Source of the DNA: Bog-473 sp963704355
GTDB taxonomy: Bacteria; Actinomycetota; Acidimicrobiia; Acidimicrobiales; RAAP-2
DNA length: 64,000 nt
Direction: 5' to 3'
NCBI GenBank assembly: GCA_963704355.1
Contig: OY969891.1
Span: 3,596,001 to 3,660,000 of the forward strand
In this document: piece by piece, positions 1 through 9,271 of the stretch
Position numbering within the stretch: position 1 is the stretch's first letter
Layout of the letters: every line of letters starts with the position of its first letter
The notes under the pieces: generated by a model
Database searches by the model: none
Told to the model about the DNA's origin: nothing
Seen by the model: the letters and a program-made list of their open reading frames with translations, nothing else
Program-made: the position numbers and the translations under genes

Positions 1-509
1 AGGGTGCTCGCGAGTTCGCGGTTGGTCATTCCGGTCGGCAGCAACGAGAGAAGTTCGCTCTCGCGTCCGGTGAGGTGGATGTCACGCCCCGGCCATTGCA
101 GCGCTTCATCGATTTGGATCTTGTGAGCCCTTCGCGTGATGACGACGCGGTCGCCATTCGCAGCAGCTTTGATCCCGTCAGTGATCTGTAGTCGTGGTGC
201 GGCCTTCGAAATGAACCCTTGAGCTCCGGCGCGCATTGCTCGGCGAACCATCTGCGGTTGATCGGAGAAACTGAAGACGACAATTGCTCCGTTGCTGGAG
301 TCGGCGCCCAGACCGCGCACTCTTTCGATGATGCCCCCGAACTGTCCATAGGTATCGAACAGCGTGACATCGACCCCTCGTCTCGGACCTTTCCCGACGT
401 CCATCTCGATGACTCGGATCTCGGGCTCGCTGAACCGGAGTAGGGCGCGAAGCCCTTCGAGGACGATCATGTAGTCATTGACGAGTGCCACCCGGATCGA
501 TTTCGGCAC
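1..509 (-). CDS. LuxR/NarL-type response regulator, 3' end cut by window edge
   Basis: About 169 residues are visible from a GTG at 507-509 (V-P-K-S-I-R-V-A-L-V-N-D). A receiver-like domain comes first, with ALVNDYMIVLEGLRALL near residues 8-24, a candidate phospho-acceptor Asp52 in VTLFDTYG, and the conserved-Lys position in FISKAAP. The frame then enters a LuxR helix-turn-helix with LTGRESELLSLLPTGMTNRE, which matches the usual LTxREXEVLxLLxxGxSNxEIA signature. The acidic pocket is weak (VND where most have DD), so phosphorylation may be altered. The gene is divergent from the STAS gene at 623, and the 113 bp between them should hold both promoters. The DNA target is unknown. The family call is secure from the HTH; the C-terminus is outside the window. 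Confidence 0.82.
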   Translation of the reverse strand, partial: MPKSIRVALVNDYMIVLEGLRALLRFSEPEIRVIEMDVGKGPRRGVDVTLFDTYGQFGGIIERVRGLGADSSNGAIVVFSFSDQPQMVRRAMRAGAQGFISKAAPRLQITDGIKAAANGDRVVITRRAHKIQIDEALQWPGRDIHLTGRESELLSLLPTGMTNRELAST

Positions 510-622
510 GGCTTTACTCTAGGAGCGAACAATGGTGCCGGCTCCGACAATCACTCGATCGGGTGATTGATGAAGGATGCGGCTTCAACCACGATGGGGC
601 GGCAGGTATCAAGCGTGGAGGT

Positions 623-976
623 ATGCGATTGCTGGAGCCTTTTGCCGTTGATTCGTACGATTTCGATGGTGGCCGAGTGATCGCGCCTCGGGGAGAGCTG
701 GACGCATCGTCCCGTCCGGTGCTCGCCGGACACTTGAGCGCGCCTCATGGGTCGCTCATCGTCGTCGACCTTGCCCAGCTGACATTCCTTGACTCTTCCG
801 GGCTGGGCGCCCTTCACGAAGCACGTCGAAAGGCGATCGAGGACGGGGGGAACCTCGTCGTCTGTAATCCCGTTCCAATGGTCCGACGCGTGTTCGAGAT
901 CACGGGCCTCGATACCTGGATCACGGATTGGGATTCCGGTTGGTGGAGCGGTTCAACCATGGAACCCGCACCATAA
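623..976 (+). CDS. STAS-domain anti-sigma factor antagonist-like protein
   Basis: A 117-aa single STAS domain. RVIAPRGELDASSRPVLAG (residues about 18-36) forms the first strands. The signature SLIVVDLAQLTFLDSSGLGA (about 44-63) contains DSSG, with the Ser that SpoIIAA/RsbV-type antagonists have phosphorylated by an anti-sigma kinase. Such proteins bind an anti-sigma factor and release sigma; no kinase or sigma partner lies beside it here. The frame stays open upstream to 485, but that extra 46 aa is low-quality sequence, and ATG 623 has GGAGG immediately ahead (short spacing). GTG 563 is an alternative start. It is divergent from the LuxR-type regulator, so a linked stress or signalling role is plausible but inferred. 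Confidence 0.82.
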   Translation: MRLLEPFAVDSYDFDGGRVIAPRGELDASSRPVLAGHLSAPHGSLIVVDLAQLTFLDSSGLGALHEARRKAIEDGGNLVVCNPVPMVRRVFEITGLDTWITDWDSGWWSGSTMEPAP

Positions 977-1032
977 AGACGTTCGTCGGAAGATCTCCAG
1001 CCTGTGGGGCGATCTTGAGCGACGGTCGGCTC

Positions 1033-2751
1033 TCAGGCGATAGGCGGGGGTTGTGGCTGCGGGCCGCGCAGGAGGCGGCCGGGCCGCTCCCCCGTCGCCT
1101 CGTCGTGCTGGCGCACCACCGTGCCCGACTTCACCGTCGCCACGTAGCCGCGGGCGCGCTGGACGAGCCGCTTGCCCGACGCCGGCAGGTCGTAGACCAT
1201 CTCGGGCGGCTCGAGGGCCACGGCCTCGTGATCGATCACGTTCAGGTCGGCCAGGTAGCCGGGCGCCAGCAACCCGCGGTCGCGGAAGCCGTAGAGCTCG
1301 GCCGTGCGGCGGGACTGCAGGTGCACGACCGTCTCCACGGGGAGCTTTTCTCCCCGGCTGCGGTCACGCGACCAGTGGGCCAGCATGAAGGTCGGCAGGC
1401 TGGCATCGCACAGCACGCCGCAATGGGCGCCGCCGTCGCCCAACCCGAGGACGGTGGCCGGGTGGACGAGCATCTCGCGCACGGCGTCGAGGTTGCACCC
1501 CGAGTAATCGAGCAGCGGCAGGTACAGCAGCTCGCGCCCGTCGCGCTGGAGCATGAGGTCGTAGAGGACCTCGTCGGTGGTGCGACCCTGCGCCGCCGCC
1601 AACGCCGTCACGCTGCGCTCGGGCGGCGGCTCGTAGTCGGGAGGGTCGCCCAGCGGGAACAGCTTGTGCAGGCTGCCCCGTAGCAGCTGGACGAAGCCGC
1701 CGGGTTGGGGCTCCTCAGCGAGGATGGCGGCGCGCACCTCGGGGGTGCGCAAGCGGGCGGCCCGTTCCGCCAGCGGCAGGTCGGCGATGGCCTGATAGGC
1801 CCGGTGGTGCGCGAAGGGGTGCGTGACCGACTGGAAGCCGACCATGAGCGAGGTCGGCTTGCCGGCGACCTGCGGAACCAGCCAGGCGCCGCGCCGGTTG
1901 GCCGCCACCCCGCGGTCGATCCACTCGCGCCACAGCTCGGGGTTGAAGTCGGCCTGCAGCACCTGGTAGGTGACGGGCACACCGGCCCGGACCGAGATCT
2001 CGGACATCCAGGCGAACTCGTGGTCGAGGTCCCACATGTCGCTCGCCACCGAGAAAACGCGGTGCCCCGCCTTGCCGAGCGCCTCACCGATGGCGATCAG
2101 CTCGTCGGCCGCGGCCGTCGTGCCGGCGGCCAGCTCGCCGTCCTTGGCGCGGTGCAGCACGGTGCGGGTCGTCGACGCGCCGATGGCGCCAGCCTGCACC
2201 GCCTCGCGCACGATGGCGGCCATCTCCGCGATCTCCTCGCCCGTCGCGGTGTCGTTGGCCCGTCCCTCGCCCAGGACGTAGGCCCGTAGCGCGCCGTGGG
2301 GCAGGAGGCTGGCCACGTCCAGGACGCGGGGTGTGCGCTCGACCTCGTCGAGGTACTCGCCAAACGTCTCCCAGTTCCAGTTCATCCCCTCGGCGAGCGC
2401 GGTGCCCGGGATGTCCTCCACCCCCTCCATCAGCTGGATGAGCCACTCGCGGTCCGTGGCGCGAGCTGGCGCGAACCCGACGCCGCAGTTGCCCATCACC
2501 ACGGTGGTGACGCCGTGCCAGCCCGACGGGGAGACCTCGGGGTCCCAGGTGGCCTGGCCGTCGTAGTGCGTGTGGATGTCGACCCAGCCCGGCGTGACGA
2601 GCAGGCCGTCGGCGTCGATGACCCGGCGGGCCTCGCCGTCGACCTCGCCGACCGCGGTGATGACGCTGCCATCGACGGCGACGTCACCGGTGCGGGTAGC
2701 CCCGCCGGAGCCGTCGGCGATCGTGCCGCCACGAATGATCAGGTCGTGCAT
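1033..2751 (-). CDS. N-acyl-D-amino-acid deacylase family amidohydrolase
   Basis: A 572-aa member of the D-aminoacylase branch of the metal-dependent amidohydrolase superfamily. The N-terminal beta-sandwich start MHDLIIRGGTIADGSGG and the metal-binding HTH (residues 60-62, in VDIHTHYDGQATWDPEVSP) are clear. Further on come VVMGNCGVGFAP and a C-terminal GDGGAHCGVLCDAS region and LLAPGYLADLNVID, all typical. The predicted reaction is metal-dependent hydrolysis of an amide or N-acyl bond; the substrate cannot be read from sequence. It is last in a minus-strand run after the FAD protein (gap 26 bp) and the LLM oxidoreductase, so co-transcription is likely. The subfamily contains many non-aminoacylase members, so the exact activity is uncertain. 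Confidence 0.85.
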   Translation of the reverse strand: MHDLIIRGGTIADGSGGATRTGDVAVDGSVITAVGEVDGEARRVIDADGLLVTPGWVDIHTHYDGQATWDPEVSPSGWHGVTTVVMGNCGVGFAPARATDREWLIQLMEGVEDIPGTALAEGMNWNWETFGEYLDEVERTPRVLDVASLLPHGALRAYVLGEGRANDTATGEEIAEMAAIVREAVQAGAIGASTTRTVLHRAKDGELAAGTTAAADELIAIGEALGKAGHRVFSVASDMWDLDHEFAWMSEISVRAGVPVTYQVLQADFNPELWREWIDRGVAANRRGAWLVPQVAGKPTSLMVGFQSVTHPFAHHRAYQAIADLPLAERAARLRTPEVRAAILAEEPQPGGFVQLLRGSLHKLFPLGDPPDYEPPPERSVTALAAAQGRTTDEVLYDLMLQRDGRELLYLPLLDYSGCNLDAVREMLVHPATVLGLGDGGAHCGVLCDASLPTFMLAHWSRDRSRGEKLPVETVVHLQSRRTAELYGFRDRGLLAPGYLADLNVIDHEAVALEPPEMVYDLPASGKRLVQRARGYVATVKSGTVVRQHDEATGERPGRLLRGPQPQPPPIA

Positions 2752-2777
2752 CGCTCCTGCCCTCTTTTCTCAGGCCC

Positions 2778-4224
2778 TCATGCTGCGATGGCGCTCAACA
2801 GGTCGCGCCGCCTCACCCGCAGCTCGTCGAGCTCGGACGTGTCCGCCTCCGGCCCGGCGAAGTAGGAGGCTACCCCGCTCACGAAGCCGGCATCGGCCAT
2901 GAGCTCGTCGGGTCGCACGAGGGTGTTGATCATGCGCAGCAGACCCCGGGCGACGACCGGGTCGCTGGCCCGGCCCAGCATGACGTCGGCGACCAGCGCG
3001 CCGAAGCGCCGTGCCATCGGGTCGCGCTCCTTGCGGACGCTGTCGCTGTCGCTGTTGCTGGCGCTGGCGCTGGCGCCCATGGAGTCCATCAGCACCGCCG
3101 TGCGGAACCACGGCTCCACCTCGCGGGCCGAGAGTGCCTCGTACGCGGTGGCGCGCCCCACCGCGTCGTCGCCGTGCTCGGCGTACGCCTGGGCCAAGAG
3201 CGTGGCCTGCACGAAGGCGAGGGCGCACCCGCGCCCGTACATCGGGTTCGTGCAGGTGTGCGCGTCGCCCACCGCGTGCAGGCCCGTGACGAGCGGCTCG
3301 TCGGCCGGGCCGGCGAAATGGCGCAACCGGTTGATCAAGCCGCCCATCGGGCGGACCGGGCCCAGCGCCTCGACGGGGCCAGCCGCCAGAAAGCGGTCGG
3401 GTCCAGGCAGCATCCGGCAGGCGCGGTCGAAGGCCTCCGGCGCCATCGAGCGCGGCGCGCAGCTCGCGGTCGCTCGAGCGCACGGCCAGCGTCACGGAGA
3501 AGGTAGATCCGTCGCACGGCACGGCCAGGTACTTCAAGTAGCCGAAGTCCCCGCCCAGGCGGGCGTCGACGTCGGTGGGCGCCCCGTTCGGCCGTCGGTA
3601 CCAGCGGGTGAGGTAGACGATCCGGGTGTCGGACGACTCTTCGGCGACCTCCACGCCCAGCCCCGCCAGCCAGGCGATGAGCGGGCCGCGCCGTCCGGTG
3701 CACACGACTACGTCGCCGGGGAGCTCGCGCCCGTCGTCCAGACGCGCGCCGCGCACGTGCGGCACCGAGCCGGTGCGGTCGGCCACGAGGCCCGTCACCG
3801 CGACCCCCGAGAGGTAGTCCACCGCCGGCTCGCGGCGCACCGCGTCGCGCAGGGCCCACTCGAACGTCGTGCGCCGCACGATCAGCACCTTCAGGTCCTC
3901 GTCGCCCGGGGCCGCCGGACCGAGCCCGGCGGTGAGGGTCCACGACTCTGCCCCGGCCTCCAGCAGGGCCTGCCAGATGTCGGGGAACTCCCGCCGCAGA
4001 ATGACAGTCAGCCGGGCCAGGAAGCCGTGGGTCTGGTGCGCCTGCGGCGCTCCGAGCCGTTCGGTGGCGAAGGCGGCCTCGGCGTCGGCGAACTCTGACA
4101 GCGGATCGCGCTCGACGACGGTGACGCGCTGCCCCTGACGGCCGAGGGCGAGCGCGGTGGCCAACCCGGCGATGCTCCCTCCGGCGACGACGACCGGTGT
4201 GCTGCCCCGACCGCCGCCACTCAC
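2778..4224 (-). CDS. FAD-dependent oxidoreductase (geranylgeranyl-reductase/monooxygenase-like), reading frame broken
   Basis: The first part (4224 down to about 3448) has the Rossmann FAD motif VVVAGGSIAGLATALALG and VTVVERD, then a substrate domain ending RSSDRELRAAL. The rest lies in another frame from 3446 down to 2778, starting MAPEAFDRACRMLPGP and carrying the second FAD-site motif GLHAVGDAHTCTNPMYGRGC. Removing one base near 3447 gives RELRAAL-MAPEAFDRA, a natural join of about 480 aa, so the gene has a single extra base or is a recent pseudogene. A low-complexity SASASNSDSDS stretch lies near the C-terminus. The gap to the upstream LLM gene is 19 bp and the amidohydrolase follows. Flavin-dependent hydroxylation or reduction is likely; the substrate is unknown. 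Confidence 0.75.
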
Positions 4225-4243
4225 CGGCCCAGGTCTACTCGCG

Positions 4244-5281
4244 TCAGACCCAGCTGCGCAGCTTTTCGATCATGGCGACCGGATCGGCCCCGACCGGCGT
4301 CACGTTGAGGTGGGTGACGCCGACCTCGGCCAGCGCGGCGACGCGCTCCTTGATGTAGGACTCGGGGCCGCACAGTGAGGTCGCCTCGAGCAGCTCGGCG
4401 GGCACGAGGGCGGCCGCCTCGGCCTTCTGGCCCGACAAGTAGAGGTCCTGGATCTCGACCGCCTCCTTCTCGAAGCCGTAGCGGCACGCGAGCGCGTTGT
4501 AGAAGTTCTTGCCCTTGGCGCCCATGCCGCCGATGTAGAGCGCGGCCGCGCCTCGTCCGAGATCGCGGATCGGTGCCACCTCGGACTCCTCGCCGATGGC
4601 CAGGATCCCGCCGGCCGCGATCTGCAGCGGCCCGAGCGAGGGGTCACGCCTGGCCGCACCCTCGGCGAGCGAGGCGCCGAAGACGTCCTTGGCGCGCTCG
4701 GGCATGAAGAAGATCGGCAACCACCCGTCGGCCACCTCGGCCGTCATGGCGACGTTCTTCTCGCCGAGCGCCGCCACCCAGATCGGGATGCGCGGGCGCA
4801 CCGGGTGGTTGATGATCTTGAGCGCCTTGCCAAGCCCGGTGCCCTGACCCTCGGGCAACGGGATGTGGTAGGCGGGCCCGTCGTGGGTGAGCGGTGCCTC
4901 GCGGGCCCACACCTTGCGGCAGACGTCGATGATCTCCCGGGTCCGGGTGAGCGGGCGATCGTAGGGGACGCCGTGAAAGCCCTCGATCACCTGCGGGCCC
5001 GACGCACCGAGACCGAGCTGGCAGCGGCCGCCCGAGATCGCGTCGATGCCGGCGGCCGTCATCGCGATCAGCGTCGGGGTGCGGCTGTAGATCGGCAGGA
5101 TGGCGCTGCCGATGTCGACCCGCTCGGTCTTGGCCGCGAGGTACCCCATGAAGCTCGGGGCGTCGAAACTGTAGGCCTCGGCCACCCAGACGAGATCGAG
5201 GCCCACCTTCTCGAGGGCGGCGGCCTGCTTGGCCGATTCCTCGTGACCTCCGGCATAGTTCAGGGTCATGGAGATTTTCAT
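4244..5281 (-). CDS. LLM-class F420-dependent oxidoreductase
   Basis: A 345-aa luciferase-like TIM-barrel protein. MKISMTLNYAGGHEES opens it, with LEKVGLDLVWVAEAYSFDAP, LGLGASGPQVIEGFHG and RIPIWVAALGEKNVAMTAEVADGW in order; the last two are characteristic of the F420-binding mycobacterial-type LLM family. Such enzymes use reduced or oxidised coenzyme F420 for hydride transfer on diverse substrates, sometimes alcohols or lipids. It is the first gene of a minus-strand set with the FAD protein and amidohydrolase. The region upstream (5282-5480) is non-coding and contains GGACA-TCGAG-TGTCC (5352-5372 region), an inverted repeat possibly part of the promoter. Confidence in the family is high; the substrate is unknown. 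Confidence 0.88.
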   Translation of the reverse strand: MKISMTLNYAGGHEESAKQAAALEKVGLDLVWVAEAYSFDAPSFMGYLAAKTERVDIGSAILPIYSRTPTLIAMTAAGIDAISGGRCQLGLGASGPQVIEGFHGVPYDRPLTRTREIIDVCRKVWAREAPLTHDGPAYHIPLPEGQGTGLGKALKIINHPVRPRIPIWVAALGEKNVAMTAEVADGWLPIFFMPERAKDVFGASLAEGAARRDPSLGPLQIAAGGILAIGEESEVAPIRDLGRGAAALYIGGMGAKGKNFYNALACRYGFEKEAVEIQDLYLSGQKAEAAALVPAELLEATSLCGPESYIKERVAALAEVGVTHLNVTPVGADPVAMIEKLRSWV

Positions 5282-5480
5282 GGCCGGTAGCTTCGCGTAA
5301 GTGGCGGACCAGGTCCCGCTGCGCCCAGTGAGCCCTCATCGGCGGGCGCTCTCGCCGGACATCGAGTGTCCCACCCGGGTGACCTGGCCACTGTGCACCC
5401 GCAGGCCATGACTTGGCTGGTGACCGAGCTACCCTGTTGCGTCTTGGCGTAGGCGGTGCTCGGGAAAAGGGTGTGATCGC

Positions 5481-6923
5481 ATGCCGTGTGTTGCGAGGAG
5501 GCTCTTGGTTGTTCCGCTGGCGGCCCTGGCTCTCTTCCTGCTCATGGCGACCGTCCCCGGGGGTGGTGGAGCAGCGAACCGCGTCGCCGGCGCGGGTGTC
5601 ACGTCCGACGCGTCGACCAATGACGACTGGCCCATGTTCGGCCACGATGCGCTGCACAGCGAAATCTCCCCCAACACGAAGGTGACGGCCAGCAGCGCGC
5701 CGAGGCTGGCCGAGGAGTGGAGCGTCGATGTCACCGGCCCCAAGTCGACGCTGGGCATCCAGGCGTCGCCGGTGGTGGCGCACGACCCCAAGCTCGGCGA
5801 GCCGATTGTGTACGCCGTCAGCACCGACGGTTACCTCGATGCGATCGACGGCACACCCGGCCAGCCACCGACGGTGATCTGGTCGTCCCACGTCACGGGA
5901 TCCCCCGCGACGACACCGGCCGTCTATGACGGCACCGTGTACGTGGGCAGCAACGGCGGCTTCGTCGAGGCCTTGAACGCCACCACCGGCGCCGTGGAGT
6001 GCACGTTCAACCTGCCCGTCCTAGCCCCTGAGACCAAGCCCGGGCGGGTCCTCTCGTCCCCCGTCGTCGAGCTGGTGAACGGAAGCGGCCCCATTGTCTT
6101 CTTCGGCGACGCGGGGCAGTCCGAGTCGTTGAACGCCGGGCACGAGTGGGCGATCACCGGCATGGGGAACTCGGCCGGCGGCTGTAAGAAGGTGTGGTCG
6201 TTCAACGGATTCGCCAACCATGGGACGAACGGCACCCAGACCGGTACTTGGTCGGAGCCCGGCTTGGTGCAGGACAGCCAGGGCGCCTGGCTGCTGGTCT
6301 TCGGCAGCGCCAATCCGGACGACGCGATCTACGCCCTCAATGCCGTGACCGGTGCTGAAGTTTGGAGGTTCCAAACTGACATCACCGCAACGGACCAGGA
6401 CGTGGGCGGAGGTCCGACCATCAGTCCGCCCGGGGCCAACGGGTTCGCCGACGGAGTTGTGTACGAGGAGGGCAAAGACCAAATTCTGGACGCCCTGGAT
6501 CTGCTCACCGGCAAGGAGATCTGGTCGTACGACTTCTTTACCGCGAATGGCGTCAACTGCAACGCGGTGTCCGTCCCGGCCCTACAGGGCAAGACCCTGT
6601 ACGAGACGGAGGGCGGCTACCTCTACGCGTTCGACGCCACGACCGGAGTTCTCAAGTGGCACACGAGCAAACCGATCGGGCAGATCCTCGGTTCACCCAC
6701 CGTCTCGGGACCGGACGGGGGGCACGTGGTGTTCATCGGCGACAACGCCGGCACATTCTGGGCCTTTTCGGCCAATAACGGAGCCGTCCTGTGGTCCACC
6801 ACCCTGACCACCCGACCGGACCTGGTCGACTCGGCCATCTCAGACGGGGTCGTGTACACCGCCGGCGGCACAAACCTGTATGCCTTCACCCCGGGCACGA
6901 GCGCGAGCACCGGTGACGGCTGA
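5481..6923 (+). CDS. secreted PQQ-type (BamB/quinoprotein-like) beta-propeller protein
   Basis: A 480-aa exported protein. An N-terminal signal segment (RRLLVVPLAALALFLLMATV) is followed by DDWPMFGHDALHSEI, a typical start of PQQ-like propellers (W..FG.D..). Repeated blades contain TTGAVEC, VTGAEVWRFQTD, LTGKEIWSYD, TTGVLKWHTS and NNGAVLWSTT, i.e. the x-T-G-x-x-x-W blade motif. It probably acts outside the membrane as a binding or scaffold protein or a quinoprotein dehydrogenase-like enzyme. I see no clear PQQ-ligand Cys-Cys pair, so catalysis is not claimed. It overlaps the downstream HAD gene by 11 bp, indicating co-transcription. Confidence 0.8.
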   Translation: MPCVARRLLVVPLAALALFLLMATVPGGGGAANRVAGAGVTSDASTNDDWPMFGHDALHSEISPNTKVTASSAPRLAEEWSVDVTGPKSTLGIQASPVVAHDPKLGEPIVYAVSTDGYLDAIDGTPGQPPTVIWSSHVTGSPATTPAVYDGTVYVGSNGGFVEALNATTGAVECTFNLPVLAPETKPGRVLSSPVVELVNGSGPIVFFGDAGQSESLNAGHEWAITGMGNSAGGCKKVWSFNGFANHGTNGTQTGTWSEPGLVQDSQGAWLLVFGSANPDDAIYALNAVTGAEVWRFQTDITATDQDVGGGPTISPPGANGFADGVVYEEGKDQILDALDLLTGKEIWSYDFFTANGVNCNAVSVPALQGKTLYETEGGYLYAFDATTGVLKWHTSKPIGQILGSPTVSGPDGGHVVFIGDNAGTFWAFSANNGAVLWSTTLTTRPDLVDSAISDGVVYTAGGTNLYAFTPGTSASTGDG

Positions 6924-7530
6924 GCCCCCTTTCGACGTCGTGCTCTTCGACCTGGGGGGCGTGCTGGTCGACCCCGGCGGCGTCGACGAGATGCGCCAGC
7001 TGAGCGGGATCGAGAGCGACGAGGAGCTGTGGACGCGCTGGCTGACCTGCCGGTGGGTGCGCGATTTCGAGGCCGGACGGTGCTCGACCGAGGAGTTCGC
7101 GGCCGGCGTCGTGGGCGACTGGCAGCTGGCGGTATCGCCCGACGCGTTCCTGGCCGAGTTCACCAGCTGGCACGGCGGCCCGTATCCCGGAGCTGCCGGG
7201 CTGGTCGCCGAGGTCGGCGCCGTGGCCCGGCTCGGGTACCTGACCAACACGAACGAGGTGCAGTGGAACGCGCATCTTGCGGGCTCGCCGCTCGTGGACG
7301 CCTTCGAGTTCGGGTTCACCTCCTTCGAGCTGGGTGTGGTCAAGCCCGACCGCGCCATCTTCGAGGCGGTGGCGGGCCGACTCCCGGCGCCGGCGGGACG
7401 GGTCCTCTTCCTCGACGACAACGCCGTCAACGTCGAGGGCGCCCGGGCGAGCGGCTTCTCGGCGCGGCACGTGCGGGGGGTGGACGAGACGCGGCGCGTG
7501 CTCGTGGAGGAGGGCGTGCTCGGGGAGTGA
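6913..7530 (+). CDS. HAD-family hydrolase
   Basis: A 205-aa haloacid dehalogenase-type hydrolase. Motif I VVLFDLGGVLVD holds the nucleophile Asp13. Motif II is YLTNTNE, motif III Lys lies in GVVKPDRAIFE, and motif IV acidic residues are in VLFLDDNAVNVEGA. The FDLGGV form is typical of HAD subfamily IA phosphatases and epoxide-hydrolase N-domain relatives. The GTG start at 6913 lies inside the end of the propeller gene (11-bp overlap) and gives a natural N-terminus VTAEPPFDVVLFD. A longer frame starts at 6880 but adds only arginine/alanine-rich residues. Predicted phosphatase on a small metabolite; the substrate is unknown. Confidence 0.88.
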   Translation: MTAEPPFDVVLFDLGGVLVDPGGVDEMRQLSGIESDEELWTRWLTCRWVRDFEAGRCSTEEFAAGVVGDWQLAVSPDAFLAEFTSWHGGPYPGAAGLVAEVGAVARLGYLTNTNEVQWNAHLAGSPLVDAFEFGFTSFELGVVKPDRAIFEAVAGRLPAPAGRVLFLDDNAVNVEGARASGFSARHVRGVDETRRVLVEEGVLGE

Positions 7531-7593
7531 GGGCCGGGGCCGAAAGGGGCGGCCCTCCTGCCAAGGGGCGCCGCCTGCAGTGCGTGTGCCAAC

Positions 7594-8022
7594 ATGCCGC
7601 CCATGGTCGCCAACGGTCCGACGCTGCGTCTCCTGCCGCGCTTGAGCGACGACGTTGCGTTCTTCTGGACGGCCGGCGCGGAGGGGGTGCTCCGCCTCCA
7701 GCGCTGCCACACGTGCGGCTTCTTCATCCACCCGCCGGGCCCGGTGTGCCCCCGCTGCCTGTCGCGCGACCTCGGTCCGGAGGAGGTGAGCGGGAAAGGG
7801 CGCGTCGAGACGTTCACCGTGAACTACCAGGAGTGGATCCCCGGCAGCGACCCCTACATCATCGCCTGGGTGTCGATCGACGAGCAGCCCGACGTCCGGC
7901 TGACGACGAACCTGGTCGGCGTCGAGCCCGACGACGTGCACGTCGGCCTGCCCGTGCGGGTCGTGTTCGAGCAGCACGACGATGTGTGGATCCCGCTCTT
8001 CACGCCCGAGGGCGCGTCGTGA
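7594..8022 (+). CDS. Zn-ribbon/OB-fold protein (DUF35), thiolase partner
   Basis: A 142-aa acyl-CoA-associated DUF35 protein. The N-terminal rubredoxin-like zinc ribbon has C38-x2-C41 and C52-x2-C55 (RCHTCGFF...VCPRC), followed by an OB-fold with VETFTVNYQEWIPG and VSIDEQPDVRLTTNLVG. In steroid and fatty-acid catabolism, DUF35 proteins bind thiolase-like lipid-transfer proteins (e.g. the Ltp2 systems). The next gene is exactly such a thiolase and its GTG start overlaps this stop (GTGA at 8019-8022), supporting a functional complex. ATG 7603 is an alternative start. Confidence 0.9.
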   Translation: MPPMVANGPTLRLLPRLSDDVAFFWTAGAEGVLRLQRCHTCGFFIHPPGPVCPRCLSRDLGPEEVSGKGRVETFTVNYQEWIPGSDPYIIAWVSIDEQPDVRLTTNLVGVEPDDVHVGLPVRVVFEQHDDVWIPLFTPEGAS

Positions 8023-9257
8023 GCCCCGCCGTGGCCGAGGAGCCACTGGAGCGGCGGGCCGTCATCTCGGGCATCGGGCAGTCCGACATCGGGCGCCGGT
8101 TGGGGCGCTCGGACCTGGACCTCACGGTGGAGGCGGGGGTGGCTGCGATCGCCGACGCCGGGTTGACGCGCGACGACATCGACGGGCTCTCCACGTACCC
8201 GGGCATGGGGGCTGGGACCGGAGGCTTCGCTGGACCGACCTCCCCCGAGGTGCAGGACGCCATGGGGTTGTCGCTGAACTGGCACGACGGCGGCGGCGAG
8301 GGCGCGGGCCAGATGCGGGCCGTGATCGCCGCGTCTTTGGCGGTGGCGGCCGGCCTGGCGCGTCACGTCCTGGTGTACCGGACTGTGACCGAGGGGACGG
8401 CGCAGGGCACGGGCGGCCGTCAGGGCATCGGCGGGGGCGGTGGCGGTGGCGGTGGCGGGGTGCCCCGGTTCGGTGGCTTCATGCAGTGGTCGCTCCCCTA
8501 CGGCGCCGTCTCGGCCGCCAACTGGCTCGCCATGGTGGCCCAGCGCCGCATGCACGAGTTCGGGCTGACCCGCGAGCAGCTCGGCGCCATCCCCATCAAC
8601 AACCGCGCCAACGCCGGCCTGAACCCCAAGGCGATCTACCGGGACCCCATGTCGATGGACGACTATCTCGCCGCACGCATGATCACGACGCCCCTCTGCC
8701 TCTTCGACTGCGACGCGCCGTGTGACGGCTCGACGGCAGTGATCGTGTCGCACCGCGACGTCGCCGGCGACCTCGACCACCCAGCGGTGCACATCAACGC
8801 GGTCGGCACCGCCCTGCGCGGCCGGCCGAGCTGGGACCAGTTCGACGACATGACGACCATGGCGGCGCGCGACGCCGGAGCGTCCATGTGGGAGCGCACC
8901 GACCTGCAGCCGAGCGACGTGGACACGGCGCAGCTCTACGACGGGTTCTCCATCCTTGCCATCACCTGGCTCGAGGCCCTCGGGTTCTGCGGGCGCGGCG
9001 AGAGTGGCCCGTTCGTCGAGGGTGGGGCTGCCATCGCGCGCGACGGGGTGCTGCCGCTGAACACCGCAGGCGGCCAGCTCTCGGGCGGGCGCCTCCACGG
9101 CTTCGGCCTGATCCACGAGGCGTGCGTGCAGCTGCGCGGCGAGGGTGGTGCGCGCCAGGTGGTGCGGCCAGGGGGGCGCGACGTGGAAGTGGCCGCGGTG
9201 GCGAACGGGGGCGGCCCGATTGCCGGCACCATGTTGCTGACCAGGGGCGTGCGCTAG
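8019..9257 (+). CDS. thiolase-like lipid-transfer protein (acetyl-CoA acetyltransferase family)
   Basis: A 412-aa thiolase-superfamily protein beginning RRAVISGIGQSDIGRRLGRS. It shows the shared SCPx/Ltp features DGLSTYPGMGAG, LRHVLVYRTVTEG-type core strands, ALGFCGRGESGPFVEGG and NTAGGQLSGGRLHGFGLIHE near the C-terminal active site. A poly-Gly tract of about ten residues near residue 140, encoded by a GGTGGC-type repeat (8430-8460), interrupts the domain. The GTG start overlaps the DUF35 stop. Predicted to act with the DUF35 protein in side-chain or beta-oxidation carbon-carbon bond cleavage or aldol chemistry. The longer frame that starts at 7029 is an artefact of reading through upstream genes. 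Confidence 0.87.
   Translation: MSPAVAEEPLERRAVISGIGQSDIGRRLGRSDLDLTVEAGVAAIADAGLTRDDIDGLSTYPGMGAGTGGFAGPTSPEVQDAMGLSLNWHDGGGEGAGQMRAVIAASLAVAAGLARHVLVYRTVTEGTAQGTGGRQGIGGGGGGGGGGVPRFGGFMQWSLPYGAVSAANWLAMVAQRRMHEFGLTREQLGAIPINNRANAGLNPKAIYRDPMSMDDYLAARMITTPLCLFDCDAPCDGSTAVIVSHRDVAGDLDHPAVHINAVGTALRGRPSWDQFDDMTTMAARDAGASMWERTDLQPSDVDTAQLYDGFSILAITWLEALGFCGRGESGPFVEGGAAIARDGVLPLNTAGGQLSGGRLHGFGLIHEACVQLRGEGGARQVVRPGGRDVEVAAVANGGGPIAGTMLLTRGVR
8430..8461 (+). repeat. GGTGGC-type simple repeat encoding poly-Gly in thiolase
   Basis: A run of GGC/GGT/GGG codons inside the thiolase gene. The in-frame 6-bp periodicity gives a glycine tract. A similar tract occurs in the second thiolase at 39.57 kb. 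Confidence 0.85.
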
Positions 9258-9271
9258 CCCCTTGCTAGTTG

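Noticed and set aside
7029..8018. 742-aa thiolase starting at 7029
   Set aside because: The extra part lies over the HAD and DUF35 genes in another frame; GTG 8019 coupled to the DUF35 stop is the real start.
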